The translations under genes and the position numbers were made by a program. From Peptococcaceae bacterium CEB3 (lineage in GTDB: Bacteria; Bacillota; Desulfitobacteriia; Desulfitobacteriales; Desulfitobacteriaceae), in NCBI GenBank assembly GCA_001029295.1, contig LDXJ01000047.1:1-64000 (forward strand): DNA of 64,000 bases, given 5' to 3'. Within the stretch, counting starts at the first letter, position 1, and each line of letters begins with the position of its first letter. This document shows positions 33,990 through 43,322 of the stretch, piece after piece. Below the pieces are notes generated by a model that saw only the letters and a list, made by a program, of their open reading frames with translations, was not told the DNA's origin and ran no database searches.

Positions 33990-34520
33990 GTGCGCGAAGA
34001 GGATTCGGTCGTACTGGAATGCTTGGAGGATGTCCATTATGCCTTGGCGGAAGCCCTCAAGCGGATCGGCAAAGTGCGCACGGTCCATGTCGCCATGCTG
34101 GAAAATACCCTGGCCGACCTGCGCAGCCTCCGCCGGACGATTGAGGAGGTTTCTCCACCGGCCCGCCTGATTGTGGAGCATCTTTTGGAAGCGTGGCTGA
34201 ACGGTTGGCTGGTGGCCTTGGAGACAGAGTCCCTCAGGCTGGGCTACGTCAGAGTACGTTCGGTGAAAGTGGAGCCATTTGGCAACATTTGCGTATCTCT
34301 GGGCGATTTGGACATTACCTGGCGGGACGGAAGTGTTTCCTACTATTTTTATCCAGACAAAGTCGAATTGCGGGCAGCGGATGAAAAGTCGGGCATTAAG
34401 TTTTTCTTTGCCTTGGCTTTTGCGATGCAGAACGTGAGGAAGTTTCCCGATCTTCCTGGTTCGCCTCAGGTGGCTTATATTCATCCGCAAATGGAACAAT
34501 GGATCAAGAAGGTGTTGTAA
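33990..34520 (+). CDS. Conserved hypothetical cytoplasmic protein
   Basis: 176 residues, no membrane segment, no recognised motif. An N-terminal helical half is followed by a beta-rich half (YVRVRSVKVEPFGNICVSLGDLDITW). The GTG start has CTGGAGGG at 8 bases. Its stop codon directly abuts the start of the corrinoid adenosyltransferase gene, so the two are co-translated and may share a role. Confidence 0.65.
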   Translation: MREEDSVVLECLEDVHYALAEALKRIGKVRTVHVAMLENTLADLRSLRRTIEEVSPPARLIVEHLLEAWLNGWLVALETESLRLGYVRVRSVKVEPFGNICVSLGDLDITWRDGSVSYYFYPDKVELRAADEKSGIKFFFALAFAMQNVRKFPDLPGSPQVAYIHPQMEQWIKKVL

Positions 34521-35054
34521 GTGTCTCATTTAAAACAGGGATTGGTTCAGTTGTATACGGGGAATAGTAAGGGAAAGACGACGGCAGCTTTTGGCTTGGC
34601 CGTACGGGCTGTTGGTCACGGTTTTCATGTCTGCATTATTCAATTCATGAAAGGCCGAGACGATTCCGGGGAACTGGCCGGCCTCAAACGCCTGGAACCG
34701 GAATGCTGCCTGGAGCACTTTGGCACAGCCGGCTGGGTGAGGAAAGGGCAGGCGTCCGCCGAAGACATCCGGGAAGCCCGGCGGGCCTGGATCAGAGCGG
34801 TGGGAGTTGTCATGTCCGGCGAATGGGACATTGTCATCTTGGATGAAGTTGTCAATGCTATATGGTCAGAGCTCTTGCCCGAAGAGGAGATACTTCACCT
34901 CTTAGGGCAGAAACCGGACCATGTCGAGGTCGTTCTTACCGGGCGGAATGCCTCGGAGGCTCTGATAGCCGCGGCCGATCTAGTGACCGAGATGGTTCAG
35001 ATCAAACATCCGTATGAGAAAGGCATATCAGCGCGAGAAGGCATAGAATTTTAA
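34521..35054 (+). CDS. cobO: Cob(I)yrinic acid a,c-diamide adenosyltransferase (CobA/BtuR type)
   Basis: 177 residues. The ATP-binding P-loop YTGNSKGKTTAAFGLAVRAVG at residues 12-32 and the VILDEVVNAI segment are diagnostic of the CobA/CobO/BtuR family, which adenosylates reduced corrinoids. The GTG start immediately follows the upstream stop codon. Relevant to the corrinoid enzymes of the left half, although methyl-carrier proteins need only a non-adenosylated cobamide. Confidence 0.92.
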   Translation: MSHLKQGLVQLYTGNSKGKTTAAFGLAVRAVGHGFHVCIIQFMKGRDDSGELAGLKRLEPECCLEHFGTAGWVRKGQASAEDIREARRAWIRAVGVVMSGEWDIVILDEVVNAIWSELLPEEEILHLLGQKPDHVEVVLTGRNASEALIAAADLVTEMVQIKHPYEKGISAREGIEF

Positions 35055-35276
35055 GCGGCTCTCGTTCACATAACTGTTGGCGGGGGCGTATATGCTATAG
35101 CCATAGACAGGTCGTGCAGGAGACATACCAGGATGCGGACAGCCCATGACATAGACATGACACGCCGTGGACATGCTATGCTAAAATACGCCGTGCCCGG
35201 GGTACATCAGATCGCTATGGGTGTTATATTTTACCCGGTGGCAAGTGCCGGGGTTTAAAAGGGGGATACATAGGCC

Positions 35277-36602
35277 TTGGTGACGAAAGAAGATGTCTTA
35301 AAAGAATCCGCGGAAAAAGGGGTAAAATTCATTCGGCTCCAGTTTACGGATATTTTCGGTGTTTTGAAAAACGTGGCCATTACTGTGGAACAGTTGGAGA
35401 AGGCCTTGGAAGGAGAACTCATGTTTGACGGTTCTTCCATCGAAGGTTTTGTTCGCATCGAAGAATCGGATATGTATCTGCGCCCCGACCCCGATACTTT
35501 TGTCGTTTTTCCCTGGCGGCCCAAGGAAGGGGCGGTAGCCCGCTTGATTTGCGATGTTTACAATCCCAACGGAACACCGTTTGCGGGAGACCCCCGCAAC
35601 GCGTTAAGACGGGTCTTGGCTGAGGCGGCCGAAATGGGCTATTCTCTCAATGTGGGTCCCGAACTGGAGTTTTTCCTTTTTCACACAGACAATGAGGGAC
35701 GGCCGACGACCATTACCCATGACCGCGCCAGCTATTTCGACCTGACGCCGGTGGACCTTGGTGAAAACGCACGGCGGGATATGGTGTTGACCTTGGAACA
35801 ACTGGGTTTTGAGATCGAGGCTTCCCACCATGAAGTGGCCCCAGGTCAGCACGAAATTGATTTTAAATATTCAGATGCCCTGGACATTGCGGACAAGGTT
35901 GAAACCTTTCGTTTTGTCGTGCGCACAGTGGCCCAGCAGCATGGCCTTTACGCGACTTTTATGCCCAAACCGATTCAGGGAATTAACGGTTCTGGCATGC
36001 ATTCCAACCAATCGCTTTTCAGCAAGGGAAAGAACGCTTTTTATGACGCCCAAGGGCCCTTGGAGCTTTCCCCGACTGCCTACTACTATATAGCGGGTTT
36101 GTTGAAACATGCCCGGTCTTACACCGCCATCACGAATCCCACGATCAATTCTTACAAACGGCTGGTTCCCGGTTATGAGGCCCCGTGCTATATCGCCTGG
36201 TCGGGACGGAACCGTTCGCCCTTAATCCGGATCCCGGCGAAACGCGGTTCTTCAACTCGGATTGAGTTGCGCAGCCCGGATCCCTCAGGCAACCCGTATT
36301 TGTCATTGGCGGTTCAGTTGAAAGCGGGTTTGGACGGAATCAAGCGCCGGCTGACCCCTCCCGCCGCCGTCGACTTGAATATTTTTGCCATGAATGCGGA
36401 GGAGCGTCTGGCTCACGGGATCGATGCCCTGCCAGCCAGCTTGGAAGAAGCCCTGGCTGAGTTGAGCAAGGACAGCGTTATGAAAGATGCCTTGGGTGAA
36501 CACATTTATCAACGCTTTACGGAAGCCAAGATGAAGGAATGGGACAGTTACCGCTTGGCCGTGCATCAGTGGGAAATTGACGAATATCTGGCGACCTATT
36601 GA
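35277..36602 (+). CDS. glnA: Glutamine synthetase, type I
   Basis: 441 residues, the size of the GSI-alpha subgroup of Gram-positives. Motifs: FDGSSIEGF (residues about 51-59), [31 protein letters not shown], and the [25 protein letters not shown] catalytic region. No adenylylation tyrosine segment is apparent. It makes glutamine from glutamate, ammonia and ATP. The start is TTG 35277 or GTG 35280. AAAAGGGGG is upstream. No riboswitch or GlnR box was recognised in the 221-base leader. Confidence 0.93.
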   Translation: MVTKEDVLKESAEKGVKFIRLQFTDIFGVLKNVAITVEQLEKALEGELMFDGSSIEGFVRIEESDMYLRPDPDTFVVFPWRPKEGAVARLICDVYNPNGTPFAGDPRNALRRVLAEAAEMGYSLNVGPELEFFLFHTDNEGRPTTITHDRASYFDLTPVDLGENARRDMVLTLEQLGFEIEASHHEVAPGQHEIDFKYSDALDIADKVETFRFVVRTVAQQHGLYATFMPKPIQGINGSGMHSNQSLFSKGKNAFYDAQGPLELSPTAYYYIAGLLKHARSYTAITNPTINSYKRLVPGYEAPCYIAWSGRNRSPLIRIPAKRGSSTRIELRSPDPSGNPYLSLAVQLKAGLDGIKRRLTPPAAVDLNIFAMNAEERLAHGIDALPASLEEALAELSKDSVMKDALGEHIYQRFTEAKMKEWDSYRLAVHQWEIDEYLATY

Positions 36603-36722
36603 TCTTCACCCCGCGGCCGGATACCAGACATATTCAGATATATATTGTATACCGCTGAGCGAAGGTATTGCCAGAAAAAGCGGGATGTGTTATCTTAATA
36701 TCAGGCTTGAAGGGGAGCAATG

Positions 36723-36770
36723 GTGCTCTCAAAAGATCCGGGGGATCTTTTGAGAGCACTTATTTGTTTT
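36723..36770 (+). terminator. Terminator between the two glutamine synthetase genes
   Basis: A perfect 17-bp stem (36723-36739 with 36743-36759) has a GGG loop and is followed by TTATTTGTTTT. It should stop glnA transcription or act as an attenuator for the type III gene 68 bases further on. Confidence 0.85.
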
Positions 36771-36837
36771 AAAAGGCTAATTATGCCAAAAATGGCGCAA
36801 GATTCAAGCATAATGAGGTGAAAGGGGATACGCAGGC

Positions 36838-38925
36838 ATGGACCTTTTTGGAGTGAATGTTTTTAATGATTCGGCTATGAAAGAACGCTTGCCTAAGAAT
36901 ACTTACAAGGCTTTGCGCCGGACGATTGACGAGGGCCTTGCCCTTGATCCAAGTGTGGCGGAAGTGGTCGCGAACGCGATGAAGGATTGGGCCATCGAAA
37001 AAGGGGCTACTCATTTTACCCATTGGTTTCAGCCCATGACCGGCCTTACGGCGGAGAAGCACGATTCGTTCATTTCGCCGACATCGGACGGCCGGGTCAT
37101 TATGGAATTTTCTGGCAAGGAGTTGATCAAAGGGGAACCGGATGCTTCTTCATTTCCCAGTGGGGGGATTCGGGCCACCTTTGAGGCGCGCGGCTATACG
37201 GCTTGGGATGCCACCAGTCCGGCATTTCTTAAAGAGGACGAGGGAGGCGTCGTCTTGTGCATTCCCACCGCCTTCTGTGCCTACACCGGAGAAGCGTTGG
37301 ACAAAAAGACGCCCTTGCTGCGTTCGATGGAAGCTCTGTCCAAACAAGCCCTGCGCATTCTGCGTATCTTTGGCAATACGGCCAGCAAGCAGGTCAAGAG
37401 CACGGTTGGTCCAGAACAAGAGTATTTTCTGATAGACAAAAAGTTTTATGAACAACGTTTGGACCTTCTTTTGACGGGACGCACGCTTTTCGGGGCTTCG
37501 GCACCGAAGGGGCAGGAAATGGAGGACCATTATTTCGGCAGCATCAAAGAACGGATCTCGCGATTTATGAAAGATTTAAATACCGAACTGTGGAAGCTGG
37601 GTATTCCGGCTAAGACTCAGCACAAAGAGGTAGCCCCGGCCCAGTACGAGATTGCGCCGGTTTTCGAAACGACTAACATTGCCACTGACCACAATCAACT
37701 CGTGATGGATACCTTGCAAAAGGTTGCTCTCAGACACGACTTGGTCTGCTTGCTGCATGAAAAACCGTTTGCCGGTGTTAACGGATCGGGCAAGCACAAC
37801 AACTGGTCTATGAGCACGGATGATGGGCTGAACTTGCTGGACCCGGGACGTACACCTCATGACAATGCCCAATTTCTTACTTTTCTCTGCGCCGTCATTA
37901 AGGCGGTCGACGAGTATGCCGACGTACTCAGGGTCGCGGCGGCCAATCCCGGCAATGATCACCGCTTGGGTGCGAATGAGGCTCCGCCCGCGATTATCTC
38001 TATCTTCTTGGGCGAACAGTTGAGCGATGTTTTTGCCCAACTGGGCAACGGCGGACCGAAAAGTTCGAAACAGGGAGGTCACCTCACCATAGGAGTTACG
38101 ACTCTTCCCACTTTAGCCAAGGACTCCACAGACCGCAACCGGACCTCGCCCTTCGCTTTCACCGGAAACAAATTCGAATTTCGCATGGTGCCCTCGTCCC
38201 TCTCGATTTCCGGGCCGAACATTGTGCTCAACACGATCGTGGCGGAAGCCCTGGCCCAAATTGCCGACCGGCTGGAAAAGGCGTCCGACTTCCGGGTTGA
38301 ACTCGCCCTGATCCTGAAAGAGATCGTGAATGAACATGGGCGGGTCGTCTTTGACGGCAACAATTACTCGGATGACTGGATCGCCGAGGCGGAACGGCGC
38401 GGTTTGCCCAACATCCGTTCCACAGTGGAAGCGATCCCTGTCTTAATCAGTGACAAAACGGTTGCCCTTTATGAGAAACACGGTGTGTTTTCACGGGTCG
38501 AATTGCATTCCCGTTACGAAATCCTCTTGGAGCAGTATGCCAAACACCTAAATATTGAGGCTCAAACGATGATCCACATGGCCAAACGTCAGATGCTGCC
38601 GGCCGGGATGAAATATGCGGCGGAATTGGCGCAGGGTATCGGAGCGATTAAGGCGGTTTCCAATGTGCCGGTTTCTGTCCAAGAAGATAAACTGCGGGAG
38701 GTTTCGGCAGTCCTCGCTTTGATTCAGAAGAGATTATCTGAGTTGGAACAAGCCTGTGAAGAGGCAAAATCCGTTGCGGACGCCTACGAGCAAGGGGTCT
38801 TTTACAGGGATGTGGTCTTTAAAGCCATGGGATCCTTGCGGGAGGATGTGGACCGCTTGGAGATGCAGGTGGACGCCGGGCTCTGGCCATTGCCGACTTA
38901 TGCCGAGATGCTCTTCTTGCTGTGA
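36838..38925 (+). CDS. glnN: Glutamine synthetase, type III
   Basis: 695 residues, the large GSIII class. Motifs: [53 protein letters not shown] and FEFRMVPSS. Same reaction as glnA. Many clostridia and cyanobacteria use GSIII under nitrogen limitation. It lies in the same orientation as glnA with a strong terminator-like hairpin between, so the two can be controlled separately. The start ATG 36838 has GAAAGGGG upstream. Confidence 0.93.
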   Translation: MDLFGVNVFNDSAMKERLPKNTYKALRRTIDEGLALDPSVAEVVANAMKDWAIEKGATHFTHWFQPMTGLTAEKHDSFISPTSDGRVIMEFSGKELIKGEPDASSFPSGGIRATFEARGYTAWDATSPAFLKEDEGGVVLCIPTAFCAYTGEALDKKTPLLRSMEALSKQALRILRIFGNTASKQVKSTVGPEQEYFLIDKKFYEQRLDLLLTGRTLFGASAPKGQEMEDHYFGSIKERISRFMKDLNTELWKLGIPAKTQHKEVAPAQYEIAPVFETTNIATDHNQLVMDTLQKVALRHDLVCLLHEKPFAGVNGSGKHNNWSMSTDDGLNLLDPGRTPHDNAQFLTFLCAVIKAVDEYADVLRVAAANPGNDHRLGANEAPPAIISIFLGEQLSDVFAQLGNGGPKSSKQGGHLTIGVTTLPTLAKDSTDRNRTSPFAFTGNKFEFRMVPSSLSISGPNIVLNTIVAEALAQIADRLEKASDFRVELALILKEIVNEHGRVVFDGNNYSDDWIAEAERRGLPNIRSTVEAIPVLISDKTVALYEKHGVFSRVELHSRYEILLEQYAKHLNIEAQTMIHMAKRQMLPAGMKYAAELAQGIGAIKAVSNVPVSVQEDKLREVSAVLALIQKRLSELEQACEEAKSVADAYEQGVFYRDVVFKAMGSLREDVDRLEMQVDAGLWPLPTYAEMLFLL

Positions 38926-39288
38926 GTTCCATGTGGGTTTTCGGGTTATTGTACCAAAGGTCCGAATAGCAGGTCGGGATAGTCGGGGACCGCGGGTATT
39001 TGTTTGGGATAGGCGGAATGCAAGGACTTGTCAGATGTGCGCACGGTTTTGGGGGGCCGGGTTCGAACGGCCCTCCCCGCGGGGGCACGCTGAGTGCGAC
39101 GTGGCTCTGCATGCAAAGATGCATCTAACCTCTGGGCTTTCCGCTGCGGGAGTGGGCAGAAGTGAGATGTTCACCCATAATAAAGGTTTAGAATTGCGCA
39201 AACTTTCTCTGGATCTTTAATGGGCGGTATGGTAAAATCAAATCAAGAAAGAGCAAAAAATCACTTTCACATGAAGGGAGGTTTGATT
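38926..39288. other. Intergenic region after glnN
   Basis: Contains a GC-rich hairpin around GGGGGCCGGGTTCGAACGGCCC (about 39052-39074), which resembles a T-arm but has no tRNA around it, and a short GCATGC...GCATC repeat near 39110. No gene is supportable. Confidence 0.4.
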
Positions 39289-39498
39289 ATGTTGGCTGTG
39301 AAGAGGGACACCCAGAGTTCCCCGACCTTTCGCAGGCGAAGCCGCTTTCAAGTCGGGGACAGGGTTATCACCTGCAACTGCCGCCTCGGTACGGTGGTGA
39401 GGACCGACAGGGATGAGTTAGGGGAATATGTCGTGGTGCGCCTGGATATCCTGCCCGGTGAATTTGCCTACGACCCTTGGGATGTGGAAAAAGTTTGA
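39289..39498 (+). CDS. Small conserved protein, SH3-like fold suspected
   Basis: 69 residues from ATG 39289, which has GGGAGG 7 bases upstream. The open frame back to 39220 lacks a ribosome binding site. The sequence RRRSRFQVGDRVITCNCRLGTVVRTDRD and VVVRLD reads like a small beta-barrel of the DUF/SH3 type found in nucleic-acid or protein binding. Function unknown. Confidence 0.7.
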   Translation: MLAVKRDTQSSPTFRRRSRFQVGDRVITCNCRLGTVVRTDRDELGEYVVVRLDILPGEFAYDPWDVEKV

Positions 39499-39590
39499 TG
39501 CTTCTCCCGCGCGTATGATAAGGCGGACGTTTTCTTGTTAGGCATTTGAAAGACTTGAAAGATAATTTGGTTCGGTGGAAGGGGTCAGCA

Positions 39591-39624
39591 GAGGACACTT
39601 TGTGAAGGTGTTCTCTTTTTCTTT
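39591..39624 (+). terminator. Terminator after the small SH3-like gene
   Basis: GAGGACAC pairs with GTGTTCTC across a 9-base loop and is followed by TTTTTCTTTT. Confidence 0.75.
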
Positions 39625-40043
39625 TATAGGATCAGTATTACTTTGACACAGTTGGTGATATCGGCTTAGCAACTGCAAGGAGAGCAAGTACTTTTCCTCA
39701 CTGCTTTGATACAGTTGGCGATGCGGGAGGGAACAGGGAGTAGGGGGGAGAAGAGGCGGGCCCAGACGGAGGAGGCCGCAGGGCGAGAGACGAGCCAGCC
39801 GGAGGAGGCGGCAGAGCGCGAGGCGGGCCCAGACGGGTTGGGAGAGCGGATGGGCAGGAATATTGGGGTTTTAGGGAAATTTGTGCCGCAGAAGGCCGAA
39901 GGACGGGCCGCGGGAGAAAAAAACCGCGGCTTTTTGGGTTTAAAAGGCAGGCGGAAGGTCTGGGCAATGTCTCATCTCCTGGGGAAAAGCATATAGTTAA
40001 GTATGGCCGTGACTTGTTAAGGAAAAGCGAAAGGGGGGCTATC
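39625..40043. other. Purine-rich leader region of prkA with a direct repeat
   Basis: A near-repeat TTTGAYACAGTTGGYGAT occurs at about 39642 and 39704. From 39730 to 39850 the plus strand is strongly purine-rich. An open frame of 96 codons (39706-39996) is present but its composition reflects the purine bias and it has no ribosome binding site. The prkA promoter should lie here. Confidence 0.4.
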
Positions 40044-41945
40044 ATGGAAGTCATTCAATGGTTGAGAGACTATCGGGAAAGCGAAGCCAGTTTGGCTTGG
40101 CAGGGAACTTTTGCCGAATACCTGCCGCTGGTTACGCAGAACCCTCATCTTGCCATGCATGCCCATGCACGAATTTATGAGATGATCCGCAGTGCTGGTA
40201 TAGAGACTGGCGGCCCGTACAAGAAGTACAAGTTTTTTAACCAGGAGCTTTTTGGGCTGGATAAGACTCTGGATAAGTTAGTTGAAGATTATTTTCATTC
40301 GGCTGCCAAACGCTTGGATGTACGGAAACGCATTCTCCTGCTCATGGGGCCTGTCAGCGGCGGCAAGTCCACGATCGTCGCTTTGCTCAAACGGGGCTTG
40401 GAGGACTTTTCCCGCACGGCGAACGGTGCGGTGTATGCCATCGACGGCTGTCCTATGCATGAAGATCCTCTGCACCTTGTGCCGCTGACTCTGCGCCCGA
40501 AGTTTGAAGAAGCCTACGGCATAAAAATCGAAGGGAATCTTTGTCCGGTCTGCCGTCTTCGCCTTGAGGAGGAATTCGGGGGAGAGGTCGAGAAAGTCCC
40601 GGTCAAACGTATTGCGTTTTCAGAAGAGGAACGAGTCGGTATCGGCACTTTTACTCCCTCAGACCCCAAGTCCCAGGACATTGCCGACCTGACGGGAAGC
40701 ATTGATTTCTCGACCATCACGGAGTATGGGTCAGAATCGGACCCCAGGGCGTACCGTTTTGACGGGGAGTTGAACAAAGCCAACCGTGGTTTGATGGAAT
40801 TCCAGGAGATGCTGAAATCCGATGAGAAGTTCCTCTGGAATCTGCTGAGCTTGTCCCAGGAGGGGAACTTCAAGGCCGGGCGTTTTGCCTTGATCTCGGC
40901 GGACGAACTGGTTGTCGCCCATACGAATGAGAATGAATACCGGGCTTTTGTATCCAACAAGAAGAATGAGGCGCTCCAATCCCGGATTATCGTTCTGCCC
41001 ATCCCCTACAACTTGAAGGTGTCTGAGGAGGTCAAGATTTACGAGAAGCTGATTCGGCAAAGTGATCTCTCATCCGTTCATTTGGCACCCCACGGCCTCT
41101 GGACAGCTTCGGTCTTCAGTATTCTTTCCCGCATGAAACCTTCGAAAAAGCAGGGCATGGATCTGGTGAAAAAGCTGCGCCTTTACGATGGGGAAGATGT
41201 GGAAGGGTTTAACCAGAAGGACCTGAGAGACCTCACGCAGGAAGGGGACGACGAGGGCGAGGGTATGAGCGGCGTCGATCCGCGCTATGTGATTAATCGC
41301 ATCTCTACCGCCTTGATTCGGGATGAGCATTCCTGTATCAACGCCTTGGATATTCTGCGGGCGCTGAAAGATGGTTTGTCTCAGCACACTTCCATCACCA
41401 AAGAGGAGAAAGAGAACCTGGTCAACCTGATCGCGGTGGCGCGCAAAGAGTATGATGAAGTGGCCAAAAAAGAAGTGCAGAAGGCCTTTGTTTATGCCTA
41501 TGAGGAGTCCGCCAAATCCCTGCTCAACAATTACTTGGACAATGTAGAGGCCTTTTGCAACTCGTCCAAGTTGACAGACCCTATTACCGGCGAAGAACTG
41601 GACCCTGACGAGCAATTGATGCGCAGCATTGAGGAACAAATCGGAGTTTCGGAAAATGCCAAGAAGGCCTTTCGGGAAGAAATTCTTATTCGCATTTCCA
41701 TGTTCGCCCGCAAGGGCAAGGCTTTCCAATATTCATCCCACGAACGGCTGAAAGAAGCGATTGAGAAAAAGATGTTTGCCGACCTAAAGGACATTGTCAA
41801 AGTGACGACATCCGTGACCCATCCCGACCAAGAGCAGCTCAGGCGAATCAATGACGTAACAGACCGCCTCATCAGCCAACATGGCTACTGCCCGATTTGC
41901 GCCAACGAGATTGTCAAATATGTCGGTTCCCTTCTCAATCGTTAG
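40044..41945 (+). CDS. prkA: PrkA serine protein kinase / AAA+ ATPase
   Basis: 633 residues, equal in length to Bacillus subtilis PrkA. An N-terminal AAA domain with P-loop GPVSGGKST (about residues 104-112) and the C-terminal PrkA kinase domain are present. ATG 40044 follows AAAGGGGGG by 7 bases. In spore formers PrkA works in the mother cell during sporulation. In proteobacteria it acts with YeaH and YcgB. Here it heads the same trio, prkA-yhbH-spoVR, in one tight operon closed by a terminator at 44755. Confidence 0.95.
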   Translation: MEVIQWLRDYRESEASLAWQGTFAEYLPLVTQNPHLAMHAHARIYEMIRSAGIETGGPYKKYKFFNQELFGLDKTLDKLVEDYFHSAAKRLDVRKRILLLMGPVSGGKSTIVALLKRGLEDFSRTANGAVYAIDGCPMHEDPLHLVPLTLRPKFEEAYGIKIEGNLCPVCRLRLEEEFGGEVEKVPVKRIAFSEEERVGIGTFTPSDPKSQDIADLTGSIDFSTITEYGSESDPRAYRFDGELNKANRGLMEFQEMLKSDEKFLWNLLSLSQEGNFKAGRFALISADELVVAHTNENEYRAFVSNKKNEALQSRIIVLPIPYNLKVSEEVKIYEKLIRQSDLSSVHLAPHGLWTASVFSILSRMKPSKKQGMDLVKKLRLYDGEDVEGFNQKDLRDLTQEGDDEGEGMSGVDPRYVINRISTALIRDEHSCINALDILRALKDGLSQHTSITKEEKENLVNLIAVARKEYDEVAKKEVQKAFVYAYEESAKSLLNNYLDNVEAFCNSSKLTDPITGEELDPDEQLMRSIEEQIGVSENAKKAFREEILIRISMFARKGKAFQYSSHERLKEAIEKKMFADLKDIVKVTTSVTHPDQEQLRRINDVTDRLISQHGYCPICANEIVKYVGSLLNR

Positions 41946-41959
41946 TGAGGTGGAAACGG

Positions 41960-43297
41960 GTGAGCGACGAGATTATTGTGAATCGTGAGGATTGGAGCCT
42001 GCAACGCAAGGGGTACCTTGACCAGAGCCGGCATAAAGAAAAAGTCCAGGAGGCCGTCAAGCAGCAGCTGGGGGATCTGATCGTGGATGAAAGCATCATT
42101 CTGAGTGACGGGAAGAAAGCGATCAAGATCCCCATGCGATCCTTGGAAGAGTTCCGTTTTCGTTACGATTACAACAAGAAGAAAAATACCGGCCAGAGCA
42201 CCGAAAAAGTGTCGCCGGGGGACATTCTGGGCCGGGAAGCGACGAAAGGGAAAGGGAACGGGAATGAAAGCGGCGCCGGAGAGGAGCCGGGTATCGACAT
42301 CTACGAAGCCGAAATCACTTATGACGACTTGGCAGAGATCCTGTTCGAAGAACTGAGACTGCCCAATTTGGACGACAAAAAGCGGCCCAAGATTTCCCAT
42401 GACCGCCCGGAGTTCAACGATGTGCGTAAGACAGGTTTAATGGCCAACGTGGACAAAAAACGCACCCTGCTGGAAAGCATTAAGCGGCAGGCGCGTGAAA
42501 GCCACGGGTTAGGCAGCGGGCGAGGGTCCGAAGGCGACGACCCGCGGGAGTCCGGGAGCTCCCTGCAAGGGCTTGGGGCTGAGCCGCGGGGAGCCGGGAG
42601 CAACTCACAGGAGTCCGGGAGCTCCCTGCAGGAGTTAGGGGGTGAGCCGCGGGGCTCCGCAAGTAACCTGCAGGGGTCTGAGAGCGACCCGGCGGTTGTC
42701 CCGGTTGAGCCCAAGCGCAATCTGCGCATCACGCCGGAAGACCTTCGCTTTAAGACCTGGGAGACGCGGCCCAATTTCGAAACCAATGCCGTGATCCTGG
42801 CTATGATGGACACTTCCGGTTCGATGGGACAATTTGAGAAGTATATTTCCCGCACATTTTTTTTCTGGATGGTCCGTTTTCTGCGCACGAAATACAAGAA
42901 CGTTGAGATGCGTTTTCTCGCTCACCATACGGAGGCGAAAGAAGTGAGCGAAGAAGAGTTTTTCACACGGGGGGAGAGCGGAGGCACGCGTTGCTCGTCT
43001 GTTTATAAGCTGGCTTTGGACCTGATCGAGGCGGATTATCCCCCGGCCCATTACAATATCTATCCCGTGCATTTTACTGACGGAGACAATATCGGTTCGG
43101 ACAATGCTCGGGCGCTCAGCCTCATGCAGCAATTGGTGGACGCCAGCCGGATCGTGGGTTACGGGGAAATATTGCGGACACATTACTCCAGTACTCTGAT
43201 GGCAACCCTGAAGCGGATTACGGACCCCAAATTGCGGCTGGTAACGATCAGGGACCGCAATGAGGTCTATACGGCGCTGAAAACGGTCTTCTCCTGA
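41960..43297 (+). CDS. yhbH: YhbH/YeaH-type DUF444 protein
   Basis: About 445 residues from GTG 41960. DUF444 family: N-terminal NREDWSLQRKGYLDQSRHKEKV, C-terminal von Willebrand A-like part with the MIDAS-type motif MMDTSGSMGQFEKY. It is about 50 residues longer than Bacillus YhbH, because residues about 175-250 are a low-complexity Ser/Gly/Glu/Leu linker encoded by a 63-bp tandem repeat. It acts with PrkA in sporulation or stress response (known for the family). GAGG lies 10 bases upstream. Confidence 0.9.
   Translation: MSDEIIVNREDWSLQRKGYLDQSRHKEKVQEAVKQQLGDLIVDESIILSDGKKAIKIPMRSLEEFRFRYDYNKKKNTGQSTEKVSPGDILGREATKGKGNGNESGAGEEPGIDIYEAEITYDDLAEILFEELRLPNLDDKKRPKISHDRPEFNDVRKTGLMANVDKKRTLLESIKRQARESHGLGSGRGSEGDDPRESGSSLQGLGAEPRGAGSNSQESGSSLQELGGEPRGSASNLQGSESDPAVVPVEPKRNLRITPEDLRFKTWETRPNFETNAVILAMMDTSGSMGQFEKYISRTFFFWMVRFLRTKYKNVEMRFLAHHTEAKEVSEEEFFTRGESGGTRCSSVYKLALDLIEADYPPAHYNIYPVHFTDGDNIGSDNARALSLMQQLVDASRIVGYGEILRTHYSSTLMATLKRITDPKLRLVTIRDRNEVYTALKTVFS
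42548..42673 (+). repeat. 63-bp tandem repeat inside yhbH
   Basis: Two in-frame 63-bp units start at 42548 and 42611 with GAGTCCGGGAGCTCCCTGCA. Each encodes ESGSSLQ...LG.EPRG...SN.Q. Further weaker half-units flank them. They fall in the linker between the N-terminal part and the VWA-like domain. Confidence 0.85.
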
Positions 43298-43322
43298 CGG
43301 GGGCTCGGAAAGGAGAGAGTGA

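Noticed and set aside
39052-39074. Hairpin with GGTTCGAA loop that resembles a tRNA T-arm
   Set aside because: No acceptor, D or anticodon arms can be formed around it.
39706-39996. 96-codon frame rich in Glu, Gly and Arg before prkA
   Set aside because: Its composition follows directly from the purine bias of the strand; no ribosome binding site or homologous motif.
42319-42897. 192-codon minus-strand frame opposite yhbH
   Set aside because: Shadow frame caused by the repeat and codon bias of yhbH; no start signals.
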